Positions 25,905-38,798 of a stretch of DNA of 64,000 bases are shown here, one piece after another. A model generated the notes under the pieces. The model was not told where the DNA came from, searched no databases, and worked only from the letters and a program-made list of their open reading frames with translations. The number at the start of each line of letters is the position of its first letter. Within the stretch, counting starts at the first letter, position 1. The DNA comes from Chionis minor (lineage: Eukaryota; Chordata; Aves; Charadriiformes; Chionididae), in the NCBI GenBank assembly GCA_013398295.1, contig VZSF01002066.1:421693-485692 (forward strand), in the 5' to 3' direction. The position numbers and the translations under genes were made by a program.

Positions 25905-27637
25905 AAAAAACTCTCGTGAAAGTTTTCCTGTTCTATGAGCTCCTATATATGTAATTACTTGATAAATTGTTTTGTTTCAAGTATTTTTAAATAATGAAAA
26001 CATTTTTAATATTGGGCTATTAATTGTCCCCACTATAATATCTCCATTTTTTTCAACCTATGTTATCACCATCTTGTTGTTTAAAATGAAAGTCGTTTTG
26101 CAGTGCTCTGCCCAACAGAGATGATTTTCTATGGGATCTGACCTCAACCAGGATTCCTACTCTTTCAGGTTCAGTTCTGAGCTCTCCACAAGCTACTATT
26201 GCAATATATATGCACTGCCTTTGTATCAGATTTGAAAGATGCTTTAACATGCCTCCCAGCATCACGATTGTTTCAGCCCTGATATTGAACATGAGTAGGA
26301 TGAATGTATCTCTTAAATGCACTAGTGAGTACGTGCCATGAGTCTTTGATTTCTTTAAACTTATTTACATTTTACTTGCCCCTGAGCAATGAACTTACTA
26401 TGTCAGCATTGTCTTTTCTACTTACACTTTCTCTGTCTTGTCCACTCACCTTAGCCTGATGTTTATTTTTTGTGCACATGTATAGTCCATTGCACTAAAT
26501 GCAAGAACTGCCTGGAGTGGAGGATTTTCCATATATTGTGTCTTTCTGAGATGCACTCTTTGTAGTGCTGCAAGTTGTGCAATATTTCCTAGCTTTAAAC
26601 TAGCTTTGAATTTTCTCCTTAGTTCCTTTTTAAATCAAATACCCATTCACACATGTACTGGTCTCAGATGACTGTGGTCTAACTGCCTCAGACACTTTAC
26701 AGAAGTCTTTATTCTCTATACAGGCAGGCCTACCTCTCTCAGTAGTTGTGTTTCTTTCATCTTTGAAGCTTCAAGTGACCTGACTTGCCAATATCTGCTT
26801 TTGTCTGACCCTGATCAAAATCCACATATAGAAAAATTGGTGAGAAAACATACACGCGTCTCTTAGACCTCCAAGCCGAAATCATATTTGACAGACAGGG
26901 AAGGATTTAGGAAGAACAGGTACAATCTTGCTGTTAATATCAAGGCATACTCAGCAGTCTTGGGACAGCTCATTCAGTAAGCAGCTTCCAGGACATCAAA
27001 TATCCCAGTCACAGCTTGACTGAGTAAAATGCCTCAATGCACCTAACAGACTTGCAGAGAATCATTTCTGATAGTGCCCACCCGCCAAATGGGTCCGTCC
27101 CTGTACGGCCTTGCTCGTTGTTGTTATGCGTAGGCATGCTATTCTTGGAGATGAAGCTTAAATGCCTTGCATATGATTTTTTTTTAATTGCTTTGTGCTC
27201 CAGAAGACCACCAAAATTGCACTGTCTGGCTCTCAGATAAGACTAAATTCAGGACAGTTTTTTGTAGGTCTTCTCTTTCTTCCTCTACAGCAGAAAATGG
27301 CTAACCTTAAGTGAATGGTTGTAAATGGACTTATGAGCTGAGACGGTGCCTCTTTAGGAAGCAAATATTGTAGTTTCAGGATGCAGAGCTGCATAAAAGT
27401 AATTGAATATGAAGAGTGATGGAAATCTGTTAGCATCTAACCCAGAGAGGTTAAGCAGTTTCTCACCATAATGGTCAGGTGAGATTCAAAACAAGTTAAT
27501 TGAGATTTGAAATTTGCCCTCAGATAGAAATCTCAGGGGTGACCCTGAGTCCATAACGGCTGCCATGACTTCCATGGGGTAGATGCTCTGAAGGAATGGA
27601 AAATTCATTCTTTTGGTGACACTTTTATGAGACAGTT

Positions 27638-27663
27638 ATCCAGATACGGAAGCGTATCTGGGT
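27638..27663. repeat. Short perfect inverted repeat (hairpin)
   Basis: The arms CCAGATACG (27640-27648) and CGTATCTGG (27653-27661) enclose the loop GAAG. One T-G and one A-T pair can extend the stem. It lies in intronic DNA with no known element around it and is far too short for a microRNA precursor. Confidence 0.85.
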
Positions 27664-28008
27664 CATCCTAGGAGGTGGTCTTAAGTTGCCTGCTACTGCT
27701 ACTGTCTCAGTCCTGCTGAAAACCTTCTCTAGACTGGAAGTTTGAATATGGACAAACTGATGTTCACAGTAAACTTTATTTACTGGAAAGTTTCCATATG
27801 CTATAGGGCTGTCCCGTATGCTATGTCCTACCAGGGTCTCCAAGCCAGTGTTTGCTGAAGGCCTGGATTTGGCAATGTGGATGGTGATGGGAAGCGGGAG
27901 CAGTTTCAAGGCAGATGAAATGCTATCCTGAGGTGGTTTGGTGAGGCTGAGTCTCGTGCTGACCCAGAGAAAATGGTGTGAAAGTTTGCACTTTGTCCGT
28001 GAAGGTGC

Positions 28009-28066
28009 TAGGAGACCTACAGGAGACAGATTGGTGGTAGGAGACCTACAGGAGACAGATTGGCGG
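28009..28066. repeat. 29-bp tandem duplication
   Basis: Two adjacent copies of a 29-base unit beginning TAGGAGACCTACAGGAGACA, at 28009-28037 and 28038-28066. They differ by one base near the end (TTGGTGG against TTGGCGG). The unit itself holds the repeated motif GGAGAC. The near-identity suggests a fairly recent local duplication. Confidence 0.95.
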
Positions 28067-30182
28067 TATCTAGAAAAAATATGGAACTTTTCTGAATTAG
28101 CTTTTTTTTTCTCCATGGAAAGGGGTCTTCTTCCAGAAGACCACAACAAATCTCTGGAGAGGATGTGGCAATGCCACCTAACAGCGGGGCTGAGATGGGT
28201 GTAGAAACCCTCAGCTTAGAGGAGGGAACTGGTTGCATCTTGTGGACGAGGGGAGGAGGCAAGTTTTCGTATGCTTGGCTGGAGTTAGCCACTCCACAGA
28301 TTTTACGATTTTACATCGCACCATAATGCGTAATGTATGAAAAGATAAATATTTTCCATTCAGCAACATCTTGCTGTATTTTCATCTAACTCTATAATTT
28401 TAATTATAAAGTGAACATAACCTGTATCAAATTATGATTTTGTTAACATATTGAATGAGGACAAGAAAAATAAATACCAGATTTTATACTGTACAGGCAC
28501 ATGAAGGTATAGTAAAAAAATCTGGTTTCCTTGACCACATTGTCATAATATGCATATATAACTGCTTATTGAATCCAGGCTGTGTAGACAACAGAAAGAA
28601 CGCTGGCTCCATACCATCACAATGCATGCCCACAACAAAGAGGAGGAAAGAACAGACTCTTTCATTGTGTGTTTCTAAGTATTACCAACATAAGGGCTCA
28701 AAACATTACCTCTGTCTGAAGTGTATCTATATATCCATGCATAAGTTATTAACTGGGCTCCCTGAGCACAGTTGCTGAAAATATTAATATATTCAAATTA
28801 TATTCTAGCTACTGCAAAAACAGTAGATCAGACAAATGTATTAAAATCTCTTCAGACAAAAGGAGTCACGTTATTTATAAAGTTCCTCCCCCTCCTTACT
28901 GTAACACAAACCGTCATTGTATATAATATATGAGAATGCAAGATGATCCTTAGATGTCAAAATGTGGCTTACAGTTTGAATGTAATCATAAAACAGTGAC
29001 TCTAATGCCTGCCATAAACAAATTGTCACTGGCATTATGTAACTTAGACTATTCACAAAGTATAAAAGAGGGGAAGAATCAAAGGTGGCTGCCAAACACC
29101 ATGGGCCAAATCCGAAGGTTGTGCCAAATTGCGCTAGCAGACTGGGAATTGCAAACCCAGCGTGGAATTCGCATTTTCACTCCCTGGTGCTTGGGCTGCT
29201 CCTATGGCTTAAATTAGAGCAAGATAAAGGTTGTTTTTTTATTTTGGGGTTGGTTTTTTTTTTTAGTTTGTCAGTTTAGACTGTAAGGCAACAAAGCAGC
29301 AACTAGTGTCTTCTGCAACCCCTCCTGCTCCCTCTTTTTGGGAGGTGGGAAAGTGGGATAAAAGTTTCCTAATTGCTGCAGGACCCCTTTTTGTGCGGAG
29401 TGGCCTTCTAGGACACAAACGGGCATAGTCATATTGCACCAGCAACGCAGGCCAGAAGGGAAAATACTGCTCCCAAACCTGGTGGTCTTGAATTTTTCAC
29501 GCTATCCAGAGTGTAGGGTACCACATCATCGGGCTGAGACCCTGCTCTTCGCTTGGACTTGTTAGGTTAGCGGGTTGATGACAGAAAACACAAGGCCAGA
29601 AGGCCTTTGTGAATAAGAACTCATCATTCACAGATACTTTCCTTTAGTCTGGGCTACAGGAGCAATGTATATTCAGGAGCAACGGTAATATGCACGCGGT
29701 AGCTAATGGTTATGTTAAGGCCCTTTATCAGGGTCAACAACCAAACTAAGCGGTTGTCTACCACCCCCTTCCTCCCCCCCACCTCTTCCTTTTAAAAGTA
29801 AAATGACGTTTTTTTAACAGCCTGAAATAATTGTTCAAGCAGAGATACTGTTTTAACTCATTATGAATTATTAGTGGAAAAGTGGGTCTCAGAAGTATGT
29901 TACATCTGAAATATTTTTCGTCACTTGAACATGTGCCGTCCAGAACTGGCCCTATTCTACCAGTCACTGGGAACAAACACTTCGCATTCACAGATGCTCC
30001 TAATTTGGTGTGGTTTGGAGTGTAATTTAGATCAAACGTATCCATGTAAATGAGTCAGGGTTTCTTAATTAGGTGCCTCTAAAGAAAAAACTTGGACCAC
30101 ATCAGTAGGTGTGGGTGTGGTGCCCACAGTACTGGAATCTTTCCTATAGATGAAGCTGAGTTTTATTCAGGCATACTGTAGG

Positions 30183-30251
30183 TTTTTCTTTCCCCGCCTT
30201 TTTTTCGTTCTTTCTTTCTTTCTTTCCCTTTTTTGCCTTTTTTTTTTTTTC
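30183..30251. repeat. Pyrimidine-rich tract with (CTTT)n core
   Basis: Almost pure C/T over about 70 bases, with CTTT repeats at about 30206-30226 and a T run at the end. On the minus strand, the sense strand of the gene, it is purine-rich. Confidence 0.9.
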
Positions 30252-31162
30252 TAAAGCACAATAATAAATCTGCAGATGGCATAGACATAAAGACGCTACT
30301 TCAGAGGAGCTGTCTAAAACACTGTCTCTTTGGCAAATGCCTTAAAGTAGGTCATTCTGCTGTGATTTAGGTTTATATTTCATTGCCAGCTTTTTGTTCC
30401 CATTACAAGTAGGGTGCGTTCCAGTCCACAGATTTGCTCTTCAGTTTTTTTCAGATTGGTTTTTATTTACAAGAATTTGTAGATCTTCATAAGAAAACGG
30501 CCAATACCCTGTCAGAAGTACTAATCGTGCACTTGACCACAAAAAGAGATGCATGAAGGTGATAACCTGCAAATGTTGGAATGTAAAATACCATTCTCTG
30601 GAAGCAAAAAGTATATTGATTCTCTTAACGTGGTGATTGAAATGATCGTTGCATCTGTTGGAGTGTGTGAAAAATGATTTGATCTAATGTCATTTCTGAA
30701 GTCTTACAGAGCAGGGGTATCTGTTGCCCTAGTTGTTCAGGTATTTGCTTTTTCTTTTTATATATTTGCCACTGAAAAGCATGTATATTATAGCACATTA
30801 AAAAAAAAATAAAAAAATCATCAGGGTCTGTTTTCCCATCAAAGTGCTGGGGGATTTACATGCCAAACTCCCGCTAGCCTTAATGAATTACCTGCATAAA
30901 TTCCCTTTCAATCGATAGTAGAATAGATCCTATTGTGTTATATTAATTATTTTACACAGAACACTGACACTTTGGCATTAAAGTCTGTTTTGTTTTGTTT
31001 TTAAGTTCCAGTGAATATCTTAAGAAACTTCAAGCCCGTTATTTATTTTACAGCCTTTTTCTGAGGAAAATACCCTATCTGTAGTCAGAAAAGTGAAAGG
31101 CGTTGCAATTTACCCTTTGATGACCTGGTCCTGGACATTAATGTGTTAGGGCCCAATCTCCC

Positions 31163-31227
31163 AAAAAAAAAAATAAAAAAAAAATAAAAAAAAGAAAGAA
31201 GGAAAAAAAAAAAGAAGGGGGGAAAAA
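31163..31227. repeat. A-rich low-complexity tract
   Basis: Runs of A broken by single T or G, about 65 bases long. A minus-strand frame through it encodes only phenylalanine-rich low-complexity sequence and is not a gene. Confidence 0.95.
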
Positions 31228-31582
31228 GCCCTTTTGTAATGAATTGGGCATTCTTAATTTTCACCAACAGAAAACATTCGAGCTGAAAAGAACGCTAACC
31301 CCAAGCAATATTAAGAGGTTACAAAATCACATAAATTAACTCCGCCAGTGATATTTTACTAAAGCTTATGCGAGTGCAAACCAGAAGCAGGACTCTCACA
31401 TGGTCTTGATTAACCGAAGAGTACTTAGCAGTCACCGGCCTTCCCCGAGATGTGCTGGCCATGTGCACCCGTACGCCCACAGCGCCAATACGCACACGGG
31501 CGAGCCTTCAAAGGCGTGGGGGGCTCTCGGGGAGGGGGACGGGGAAGTCAGCAGAGAGTGGAAGTGAGAAGTGTTCGCTGTG

Positions 31583-31850
31583 TCATCGTGGGCAAGTGCC
31601 TCACCCTCCTCATTCCTCACTTTCCCCATCTACGCAGCTAGGATAATAAAACTTACTGACCTGAAAAGGAAGTTACGAGATTTAATTAATGTTTGAAAAG
31701 CTTTTTTGAGATCGTTTGATATTGAGTAATGTGGGATGAACAATAGGAGCTCTTTGAAACAGGGGCTCTATCTATCCGTATTTGTGTACTGCACCTAGCA
31801 CAATGGTGCCGTACAGCCACAGAGTCAACCGTATCATAAATATTTAAATT
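31583..31850 (+). mobile_element. Ancient MIR/L2-tail type relic
   Basis: Blocks occur in MIR order: CATCGTGGGCAAGTGCCTCA (like the ..TTGGGCAAGT.. core), CACTTTCCCCATCTACGCAG, GGATAATAAAACTTACTGAC and ATTAATGTTTGAAAAGC. Next comes an L2-like tail, GAGCTCTTTGAAACAGGGGC and GCACCTAGCACAATGGTGCC. In amniotes these two parts belong to CORE-SINEs with an L2-derived 3' end. The copy is strongly diverged, as expected for an insertion older than birds. Boundaries are approximate. Confidence 0.75.
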
Positions 31851-33853
31851 AAAACTATGTTAATTATTTTTATCGTTCTGTTATTTGCTGATACACCAGT
31901 TCGGTACATTTTGAAGCTTCGTAGCATTGAAAAGTACCAAGTGTAATTATTTGCCTGATTGTTATGAAAATCAGGGTTTATATTTTTAAATATGGTTGTG
32001 GAAATAAGAAGTGTATGGAAACACAGGTAAAAATGTGGTTTTAATTACTCATCATTCTTCTCATTAAAAACACTAAGCTGTAAAGTATTCTTTGGGGAAG
32101 AGGTGAACTTTGCAAACTCTCTTAGTCTGCAAAAAGAAGAACTAGGCATGACTGCAAAAACCTTGGTAGTGGGGTGCCCTCACCACAAAGTGCGTAAAAT
32201 AAAAATGTATAAAGGCGCTTCTGGAAGACAGGATTTCTTTTTTTGCCTTTAATTTAAAATCTATGACTGCTCTTGTCCCCTGTACACTTGTGCCTGGCAC
32301 ACATTTGCTTGAGTCCACCAATTTACAAGGGGAGAGTTTAGTAGACCGACGTGTACTTAGCAGAGACAAAATGGGTTTAATTCTTCTCCTTCCCCCAAAT
32401 TGAACCCTGGGAAGTATGGTAAATGGGACAAGTGTTGGCACTGCTCCAGCTCCTTTCTAAAACCCTTCTATAGCTGAATTAGAGAAAAGCATGCATGCAA
32501 GAACACACCTTGATATATTTTTGCCCTTGGCGAGCTAGAAAGTGATTAATTCATTTCATGTAAATCTTAAAGTGCTAGTAAGGGATGCCTGAGTCTTTCA
32601 TGTCCCTGGCCAGTCACCTGCTCACTCTTCTGGTGCAAGAGGGTGTTTCTCATCCTCGCATTTCCAGTAGCTGCTCCCTGAGCTTGCAGGAGTCAGGCCA
32701 AGCTTTTCTCCCTGCTGCTGTCCTAGGGCTGAAGAGCAAGAGCTGCTCATGAGTTGCCTGATTATAAAGAAAGGTCTTGATTCAAGAAATAATTTCAACA
32801 CATAGTCTTTCTTTTGCCTTCAGTTAAGGGCATCGGGGCTTCTGTACCTTCCCGAATCTGGGCACTATTCCTGAAGCAAAATTTAAATGCCTATCCCACC
32901 CTTCGGGTTGTAGGTCTCCCACAGGTTCTCTGAGGGTTTCCCAAAGAGAAATTTGTTGTATAGTTGTTCCGTTCTGGGGACTGTTGTTTATTTCTTTTAA
33001 ATAACTTTTTTTTTTCTTTTTTCTTCATCTTTTTCTTAATAAAAAGTTTGCACGGTTCTTAATGTAATCTGTTCTTCCACTGTGTGAAAAAAGGGTTCTC
33101 CTGAGTCTAGATTTAATATGTAAGCCTGCCTGAAACTGCTGATATGACACATAGTTTAGTAAGTGAAAATCACATATGTTTGCTACATCTTTCCTCCACC
33201 AACTTAAAAAAAAAAAAAAAAAGTTTGCAGACATCCCCTGCTTAGTATTACTAGATGCCATACTTTAACTTTATTTTCTGATTTTCCCTCAGAATTCTGG
33301 GTACCGCTGCTGGACTTGTCATCACATTGTCATCGTGTCCTGGTGTGGGGGCTACTGTGGGCTTCTGTCTATGCATGGCTTTTTTCTTTTCCCTTTTTTT
33401 AATCTTTAATAGGTAGAAATAAGTCTGTTTAGTCGCATGTAGTTTGCCAAAGCCTATGCTTTTCGGAATGCAGCTGCCACATGTTGCGAGGTTTGAGGGG
33501 GGGTGTGTGTTTCGTTTGTCAAGGTTGGGTGCTTTTCTCTGTTCACAGACATGAGAGCATGGGGGAAGGTTATTTTTCAAAACAACTGGAGCGTGAATAC
33601 CAATGACTTTTGTTAGTTAATATATTAATATTAGAATATTAGTGGGTTTGTCTTAGATAAAAACTTCTCCTCTTGATGAGGAGCTTATTTCCAGTGAAAT
33701 TGATGCAAACAATTACTAGTAAGAATGAAGAATTTGGGCAGAGGGAAAGGCAATCAGAAAGAGAATCATCATTCTCTCTCTGAAAGGGCAGAAAGCCTGG
33801 GCGGCATCTGAAAATGTCTTGCAGTGCTATGTACAGTATGGGAAAAATGGAGC

Positions 33854-33872
33854 AAAAAAAAAAAAAAAAAAA
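33854..33872. repeat. Poly-A run (A19)
   Basis: Nineteen consecutive A. A similar A17 run lies at 33206-33222. Neither sits at the end of a recognisable retrocopy. Confidence 0.95.
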
Positions 33873-34199
33873 GGAGATTCTTGGATTCAAAGGTGAATCA
33901 AAAGGAATTGGCTTCTGCCTGGACAAGGCAGCCAGATAGGGCACAGTAACAGATCCACGTGATAAACCAAGAGGCAACTGCAGAGCTCCCCAGACAACTT
34001 GCCTGAAGTGCCTGCCAAGGAGGCAGATGCTGCTGCTGGAAGAATATCTTCCACAGTTGGGCATCTGGGTTCAGCGCTTCCCACGTAAGGGAGAGGGATG
34101 GCAGCGTCAGGCTGGCCCCTGTCTTCCCATTTAATTATTTCAACATCCATCTTAGACTTCTGTAAATAACACGTATTATCCTGCCTTTGTGGGGGAAAA

Positions 34200-34520
34200 T
34201 AAGAAGCAAGGAGAGGGGGTTTGTCGGTAACGCGTCCCTTTGCAGGGGCGTCGACGTGGATGGGGAAAGACAGACTCGAGCTCGGCTACCCTGTGCTCCA
34301 GCCTGGTCAGATGTGAGACAGCTCGGGTCTGGGAGTTGCAGAGCTGCCTTGCGGTGGCACGGAGCTCAACCTAATAAGCAGAGCAGGCTGAGATTCATTA
34401 ATTTAACATTAATAAGCACAGCTTATTAGCTCAGGCACAGGGCTGTGTAATGCAGGCACGCGGCTTCTGGAGCAGAGCCGCGTCCGCCCTCGCCAGCTCG
34501 GAGCGTGGTGCAGAGGACCC
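34200..34520. other. Small GC/CpG-richer patch in intron
   Basis: CpG-containing words such as GTAACGCGTCCC, GGCGTCGACGTGG, CTCGAGCTCGG, GCACGCGGC and CCGCGTCCGCCCTCG cluster here against a CpG-poor background. It could be a minor regulatory island or just a GC-rich stretch. No transcription start or exon can be supported. Confidence 0.4.
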
Positions 34521-34659
34521 AGCCAGGGTGCTCCTCTCCCCTGCTGCATTTTGCATTAGGGAGGAAAGAGTATTTTGCCATCGCTGGAGAAGCTTCTGTG
34601 CGAACAAAAAATAAAAAAACCCTCTGGGTTTTTTGAATGTATCGCTGGCTTATGCTGAG

Positions 34660-34770
34660 TCTTTAAGTCATTTAAACTTCCTGTGCCTCAGTTTCCCAAT
34701 GGGTGTGTAACAGCGACCTCAAGATGCTGCTGTGAAAGCAGGTTGGGTACTGAGCATAAAATACCGCGGG
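34660..34770 (+). mobile_element. MIR-type SINE relic
   Basis: The block AAGTCATTTAAACTTCCTGT, followed by GCCTCAGTTTCCCAATGGGT, matches the central MIR sequence (CACTTAACCTCTCTGTGCCTC and AGTTTCCTCATCTGTAAAAT). Edges are not clear. Confidence 0.65.
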
Positions 34771-35306
34771 ATCCTTAAAGAGCAAAATGCTCCTTCTGCC
34801 TCACTTGAATTATAGTTCTGTGAATAAATTACTGGGTATAAGTAATGATTTGTCGGATAAGGATTGGTTGCTCTCATCTCATGCTTGTGCAGAGAGCCAA
34901 TACAAGGTTTCTGCGTCATTTGATGTCCTGTGTGTGCCTGAAAAATAGGACCAGAAAGGTCTATCAGTTTTTTCTGGTACCTGCAATTAGCTCACTCTGG
35001 GAGTCAAATTCACTTGTAGATAAACAGATGGAAAGAGTGGAGTCCTGGGGAACTGGAGAGCATAGCAGTATATGGGCTATATATAACATGCAAATATTCT
35101 CTAAACATGTTCAGGTAGAACAGGTTGTTGTCTGTAGCCCTTTATTTGGGAAAATCCCTACTCAGGTGGGGTTTTGTTGTTTCTTTCATGTGTAAAGTAT
35201 ATTTGTTTGATTTGCTCATCTTCAGGAAGGAGTATGACTAACCTGATAGTATTTGTGCTCAATTATTTTCAGTACAAGTCCTAATAAGACAATTTCTTAT
35301 GGCTTT

Positions 35307-35527
35307 AAACTGGAAGAGGGCAGGTTTAGATTAAACATTAGGAAGAAATTTTTTACTTTGAGGGTGGTAAGGCACTGGAACAGGTTGCCCAGAGAGGTTG
35401 TTGAGGCCCCATTCCTGGAGATATTTAAGGCCAGGCCGGATGTGGCCTTGGGCAACCTGGTCTAGTGGGAGGTGATGGAACTCGATGATTTATAAGGTCC
35501 CTTCCAACCTAAACCATTCTATGATTA
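35307..35527 (+). mobile_element. CR1 LINE 3' fragment, plus orientation
   Basis: The copy begins around ACTGGAAGAGGGCAGG and runs through TTAGGAAGAAATTTTTTACT, GGTTGCCCAGAGAGGTTGTT and GGTCCCTTCCAACCT to CCATTCTATGATTA. Only about 220 bases of the 3' end are present. It has the ATTCTATGATT type of terminus, like the copies at 10084-10469 and 24046-24496. Confidence 0.95.
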
Positions 35528-37140
35528 AACTGGCAAGAGCTATGTGATATGTCTTCTCAGCCCCGTATTTTGTCTCTTCTGCTTAGGAGTAGTAGAATAA
35601 ACTTCATGCAAAGTTGAATAGGGGACATCGGTGGGTTTTCCCCCCATCAAATGCAAAGAACTTAAAAGAACAGATACTGCAACTTCAAGATTTGTTTTTA
35701 ATCCCTCTCCTGTGGGCTTCATATGCTGCCCTGTGACTTCTTGCAACCTGAGGGGGTTTGGTTTAAGAAAGATATATGGCATTGGTGTTAATCCCTGCTG
35801 CCAGGCCTTTCTCGCAGACCCTCTCATCAGCTGCTCTGTCTGGGTTTCTGAAGGAGGACCCTTCTGAAGTACATTTCACATTGTTATTTGTGCTTGATCT
35901 GGACCTACTCCTGCAGACTGGATTGCCGCAGGAAAAAACCACAGGTCAGCCTTGCTGCCGTCAGTGATTTTGGGTAGGCGCGGCCTTCTGGGTGAAGGTT
36001 GGGTTCTCGTGCTGAGCTCCCGTGTGTCAGTAAGACATATGCTCTCCTGTGCTGTACAGAAATCCCAGGCTTACACAGTCCCGTGGCCCATGATCTGCAT
36101 AGCCCTGTTCTCCTATTTTTCTGATAGAGTGGAAAGAAAGGGGTAGGAGAAAGGGGCAAAAGCTGCAGAAACAACATGACTGTAGTCCTTTAGCTTCTCC
36201 CCACCAGAAAACTCTTGAAGCACAGCTCAACATTGGGCAAGAACAGCCATCTCCACCGGCAAATACAGAAACCACAGCAATATGCCTCAAACCAAACTAG
36301 TTTACTTATTTTTTTCAACTAATAAAAAAACTTTTGAATTTCCCGTGATTTAGACTGGTCGAACCCTGTGGCTGAAGAGGGTGGCTAGTCAGTGGTGAGG
36401 CTGGCCCATCGTGCACGTTGGCACCCCTCTTCTGAAGGCTCTCCCCAAAAGTGCTGTAATTCTTACACTTTTAACATCTGCAAACTAGTCTTGTTTCCTA
36501 GGTTAATTTAAACGAACTCACATAGCCTGTATTTGCATGGTATAAACATCATGTCCATATGTACAATGTATGTATGTTCCAGAGCCATGAGGCCACACAC
36601 CCTCTCTTTTACATTAGGAAGGTCAAACGAACAAACTCTGGTTTTTAGTGTTTTCATTATCTATTCTACTGCTGCTTCCATATCAATAGAGCAAAGCTTA
36701 TGGAATAGGGGGGATGTTTTTGTGTAGCAGAGAAGGCTTCTTCAGAGGGATTCAGATGATTGCTTCCATAATGTTTAGCCCCCAAAATGGCTCAAATATC
36801 ACATTTTCCCACCTTCCATCAGTATTGTGTCAGTATACCTCTAGCGTCACCGTGTCTTCTGCACTAACACTTGGGTAAGAGCATGGGCTTATTTGGATAG
36901 TACATCCACCTTCCCACCATATCCATGGAGTTGTAGTCAAGCCTGGTATTCTGTACATGTGCATTACATAGTATTGGTATTTTATTGTCTGTATTTTAGT
37001 GTGAGGTTTTTTTTTCCTTTTCTTTTCTTCAAAAACACTAGTGTTGGTCCAGTTTTGCCAGTTTTTCTGCACATACACAGCAGGAAACAATTGCTGTCCC
37101 GGACAGATTATGCTCTAAAAAGCTAAGGCAGACAAAGGCA

Positions 37141-37285
37141 GTATTATCATCATTTTGTAAACAAGGAACCAAGGCACAGAGAGATTAAATGATTTACCCA
37201 AGGTCACCCAGAGCATCCGGTCAAAGCCAAGAACTGAACCCACGTCTCCTGAGTCTCAATCAAGTGATTTTACTATGAGATCAAA
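37141..37285 (-). mobile_element. MIR SINE relic, minus orientation
   Basis: The plus strand reads TATTATCATCATTTTGTAAA, then AAGGAACCAAGGCACAGAGA, GATTAAATGATTTACCCAAG and GTCACCCAGAG, and later ACTGAACCCACGTCTCCTGA. This is the reverse complement of the MIR core in uninterrupted order, the clearest MIR copy in the window. Its presence in a bird shows it predates the bird-mammal split. Confidence 0.88.
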
Positions 37286-38798
37286 GACTTATTGTATATA
37301 CCTGATATCTTTCCCCTAAGAAATGGTAACAAAACTTTCTTCAGGTTAGGATCAATGCCACATATGGTGCAGTAAATTTAGTATATGGCATATCTGTGCT
37401 GACAGTGTGTACCCACTTCTTGCACTCAGGTTCTTCCCAGGAAATAATTTCCCTTATTATTCTTCCATTGACAGTAATAAATTACCATCCTTCTCTAGAT
37501 AATCCCGCGGAAGGAGAGAATGTGCACACAGGCTACATCAGATGAATACGTAGAAAAGTCTTTTCCTACAAGGCCTAACTCAGTCATTTTATGGCCTGTT
37601 TCAAATCCTTCCATGCTTAATGAAATGGGTACATTCCCATGACTATATGGACTTCATTTTGCAGTTTCCACTGGAAGCTGCAAAATAAGATGAAGGATCT
37701 ACATCTCTCTTATACATATAAGCCAGGAGAATACAGCAGAAATGATCAGTATAAAGGTATCACTCTTTATGAGCTCAGAGTAGTCTTTCATTTGGAGTCT
37801 TTCTCACTCACTCACTGGGTTCATTATCTGATTCCTGGGACGAACTACCCCTCTGTGCCCAGGGCTTCCATGTGGCCCTACGTCATACTTTGTCCCTTCA
37901 GTTTTAAGGGTTGTTTGGCTGTGCATAATGGCAGCGGTTAGTCCCAAAAGCAGGACAGCCACCAAGGGAGGAACAGGAACCTGCCCTTCATGTGCTCCTA
38001 TCTTGAGGTCTGCCACTTCAGCCCCGTCATTCTGCAAATCAAACAGCTGCCGGTTGGCTTCCAAGTGAGCCTGTGATCTACATACATTTTTACTATTAAT
38101 GCCATGAAACATGAGAAGAAACCTTTAGGTGAACATGAGAACCTGTGTTGACTTTGTGGGCTGACATCTCTTGGAAATGGAGCTCAATGGGTGCAGAAGC
38201 CACAGAGGAATGATAAGGTGGAGCCTCACAGTGTCATTTTTCTACCTCTGAGGTATCTCAGTAATGTTAGGAGAACAAAAGTGCACTTCCAAATCTCTCT
38301 TCAGTGTTTAGTTCTGTGTTGTCACAAGCTTCCTCATGAGGTACAAGAGGTCATAATATATTTTCTTGGGTGAGGTTATTTCTATCATTGTGTGCCTCAA
38401 TGAAGGAGTGTGAATGGCAGGGATCTCAATGGTGAAAATAGGGCGACCAAAAGGTCTACTGTTGGAGAAAATCAAAATAAACTGTACAAATGCAACGCTG
38501 GAACGTGTTGTATTTGCCCAGTTGAATATACCTGTAGCATAGTAGTCCTCTTGTATCTGACTGCATTGAAGGAAACAGAACTCTTGCTTTCTAGTACAGG
38601 AAAAATTCGCGCTTTTGCTTAGACATACTGATTTCTCGAGCAGGAATAGGATATATGTGGATACCATAAATAATCCTTAGTTTTGCGAAAGAATGTAATT
38701 TTCTTTGGTATTTTCGATGACATTTCCAATAGGATTTGGACACCACACACAGATTCCTTTTAAAATTACCGATCTGTTAGTACCATGATTCTACTTAC

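Larger units (their letters stand above)
14778..38798 (-). other. ARHGAP15: ARHGAP15 last intron (phase 2, about 24 kb)
   Basis: The donor is AA|GTAAGTAG at 38798 and the acceptor is CAACAG|G at 14777, both on the minus strand. The split codon AA|G gives lysine, matching the expected HLKK-IAAKE join. Within it are five clear interspersed repeats and one weaker MIR relic, listed separately. There are also long A or T runs, for example 17618-17631, 22518-22534, 33206-33222 and 33854-33872. No additional RhoGAP exon was seen between the two, and the matching phases argue that none is needed. Confidence 0.85.

Noticed and set aside
27625..28149. 174-codon minus-strand open frame
   Set aside because: It runs through a 29-bp tandem duplication and has no recognisable motif. 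Chance or repeat relic is more likely than a gene.
37804..38112. 102-codon minus frame considered as a processed pseudogene
   Set aside because: No parent gene was recognised, there is no poly-A tail or flanking duplication, and its two halves differ in character.
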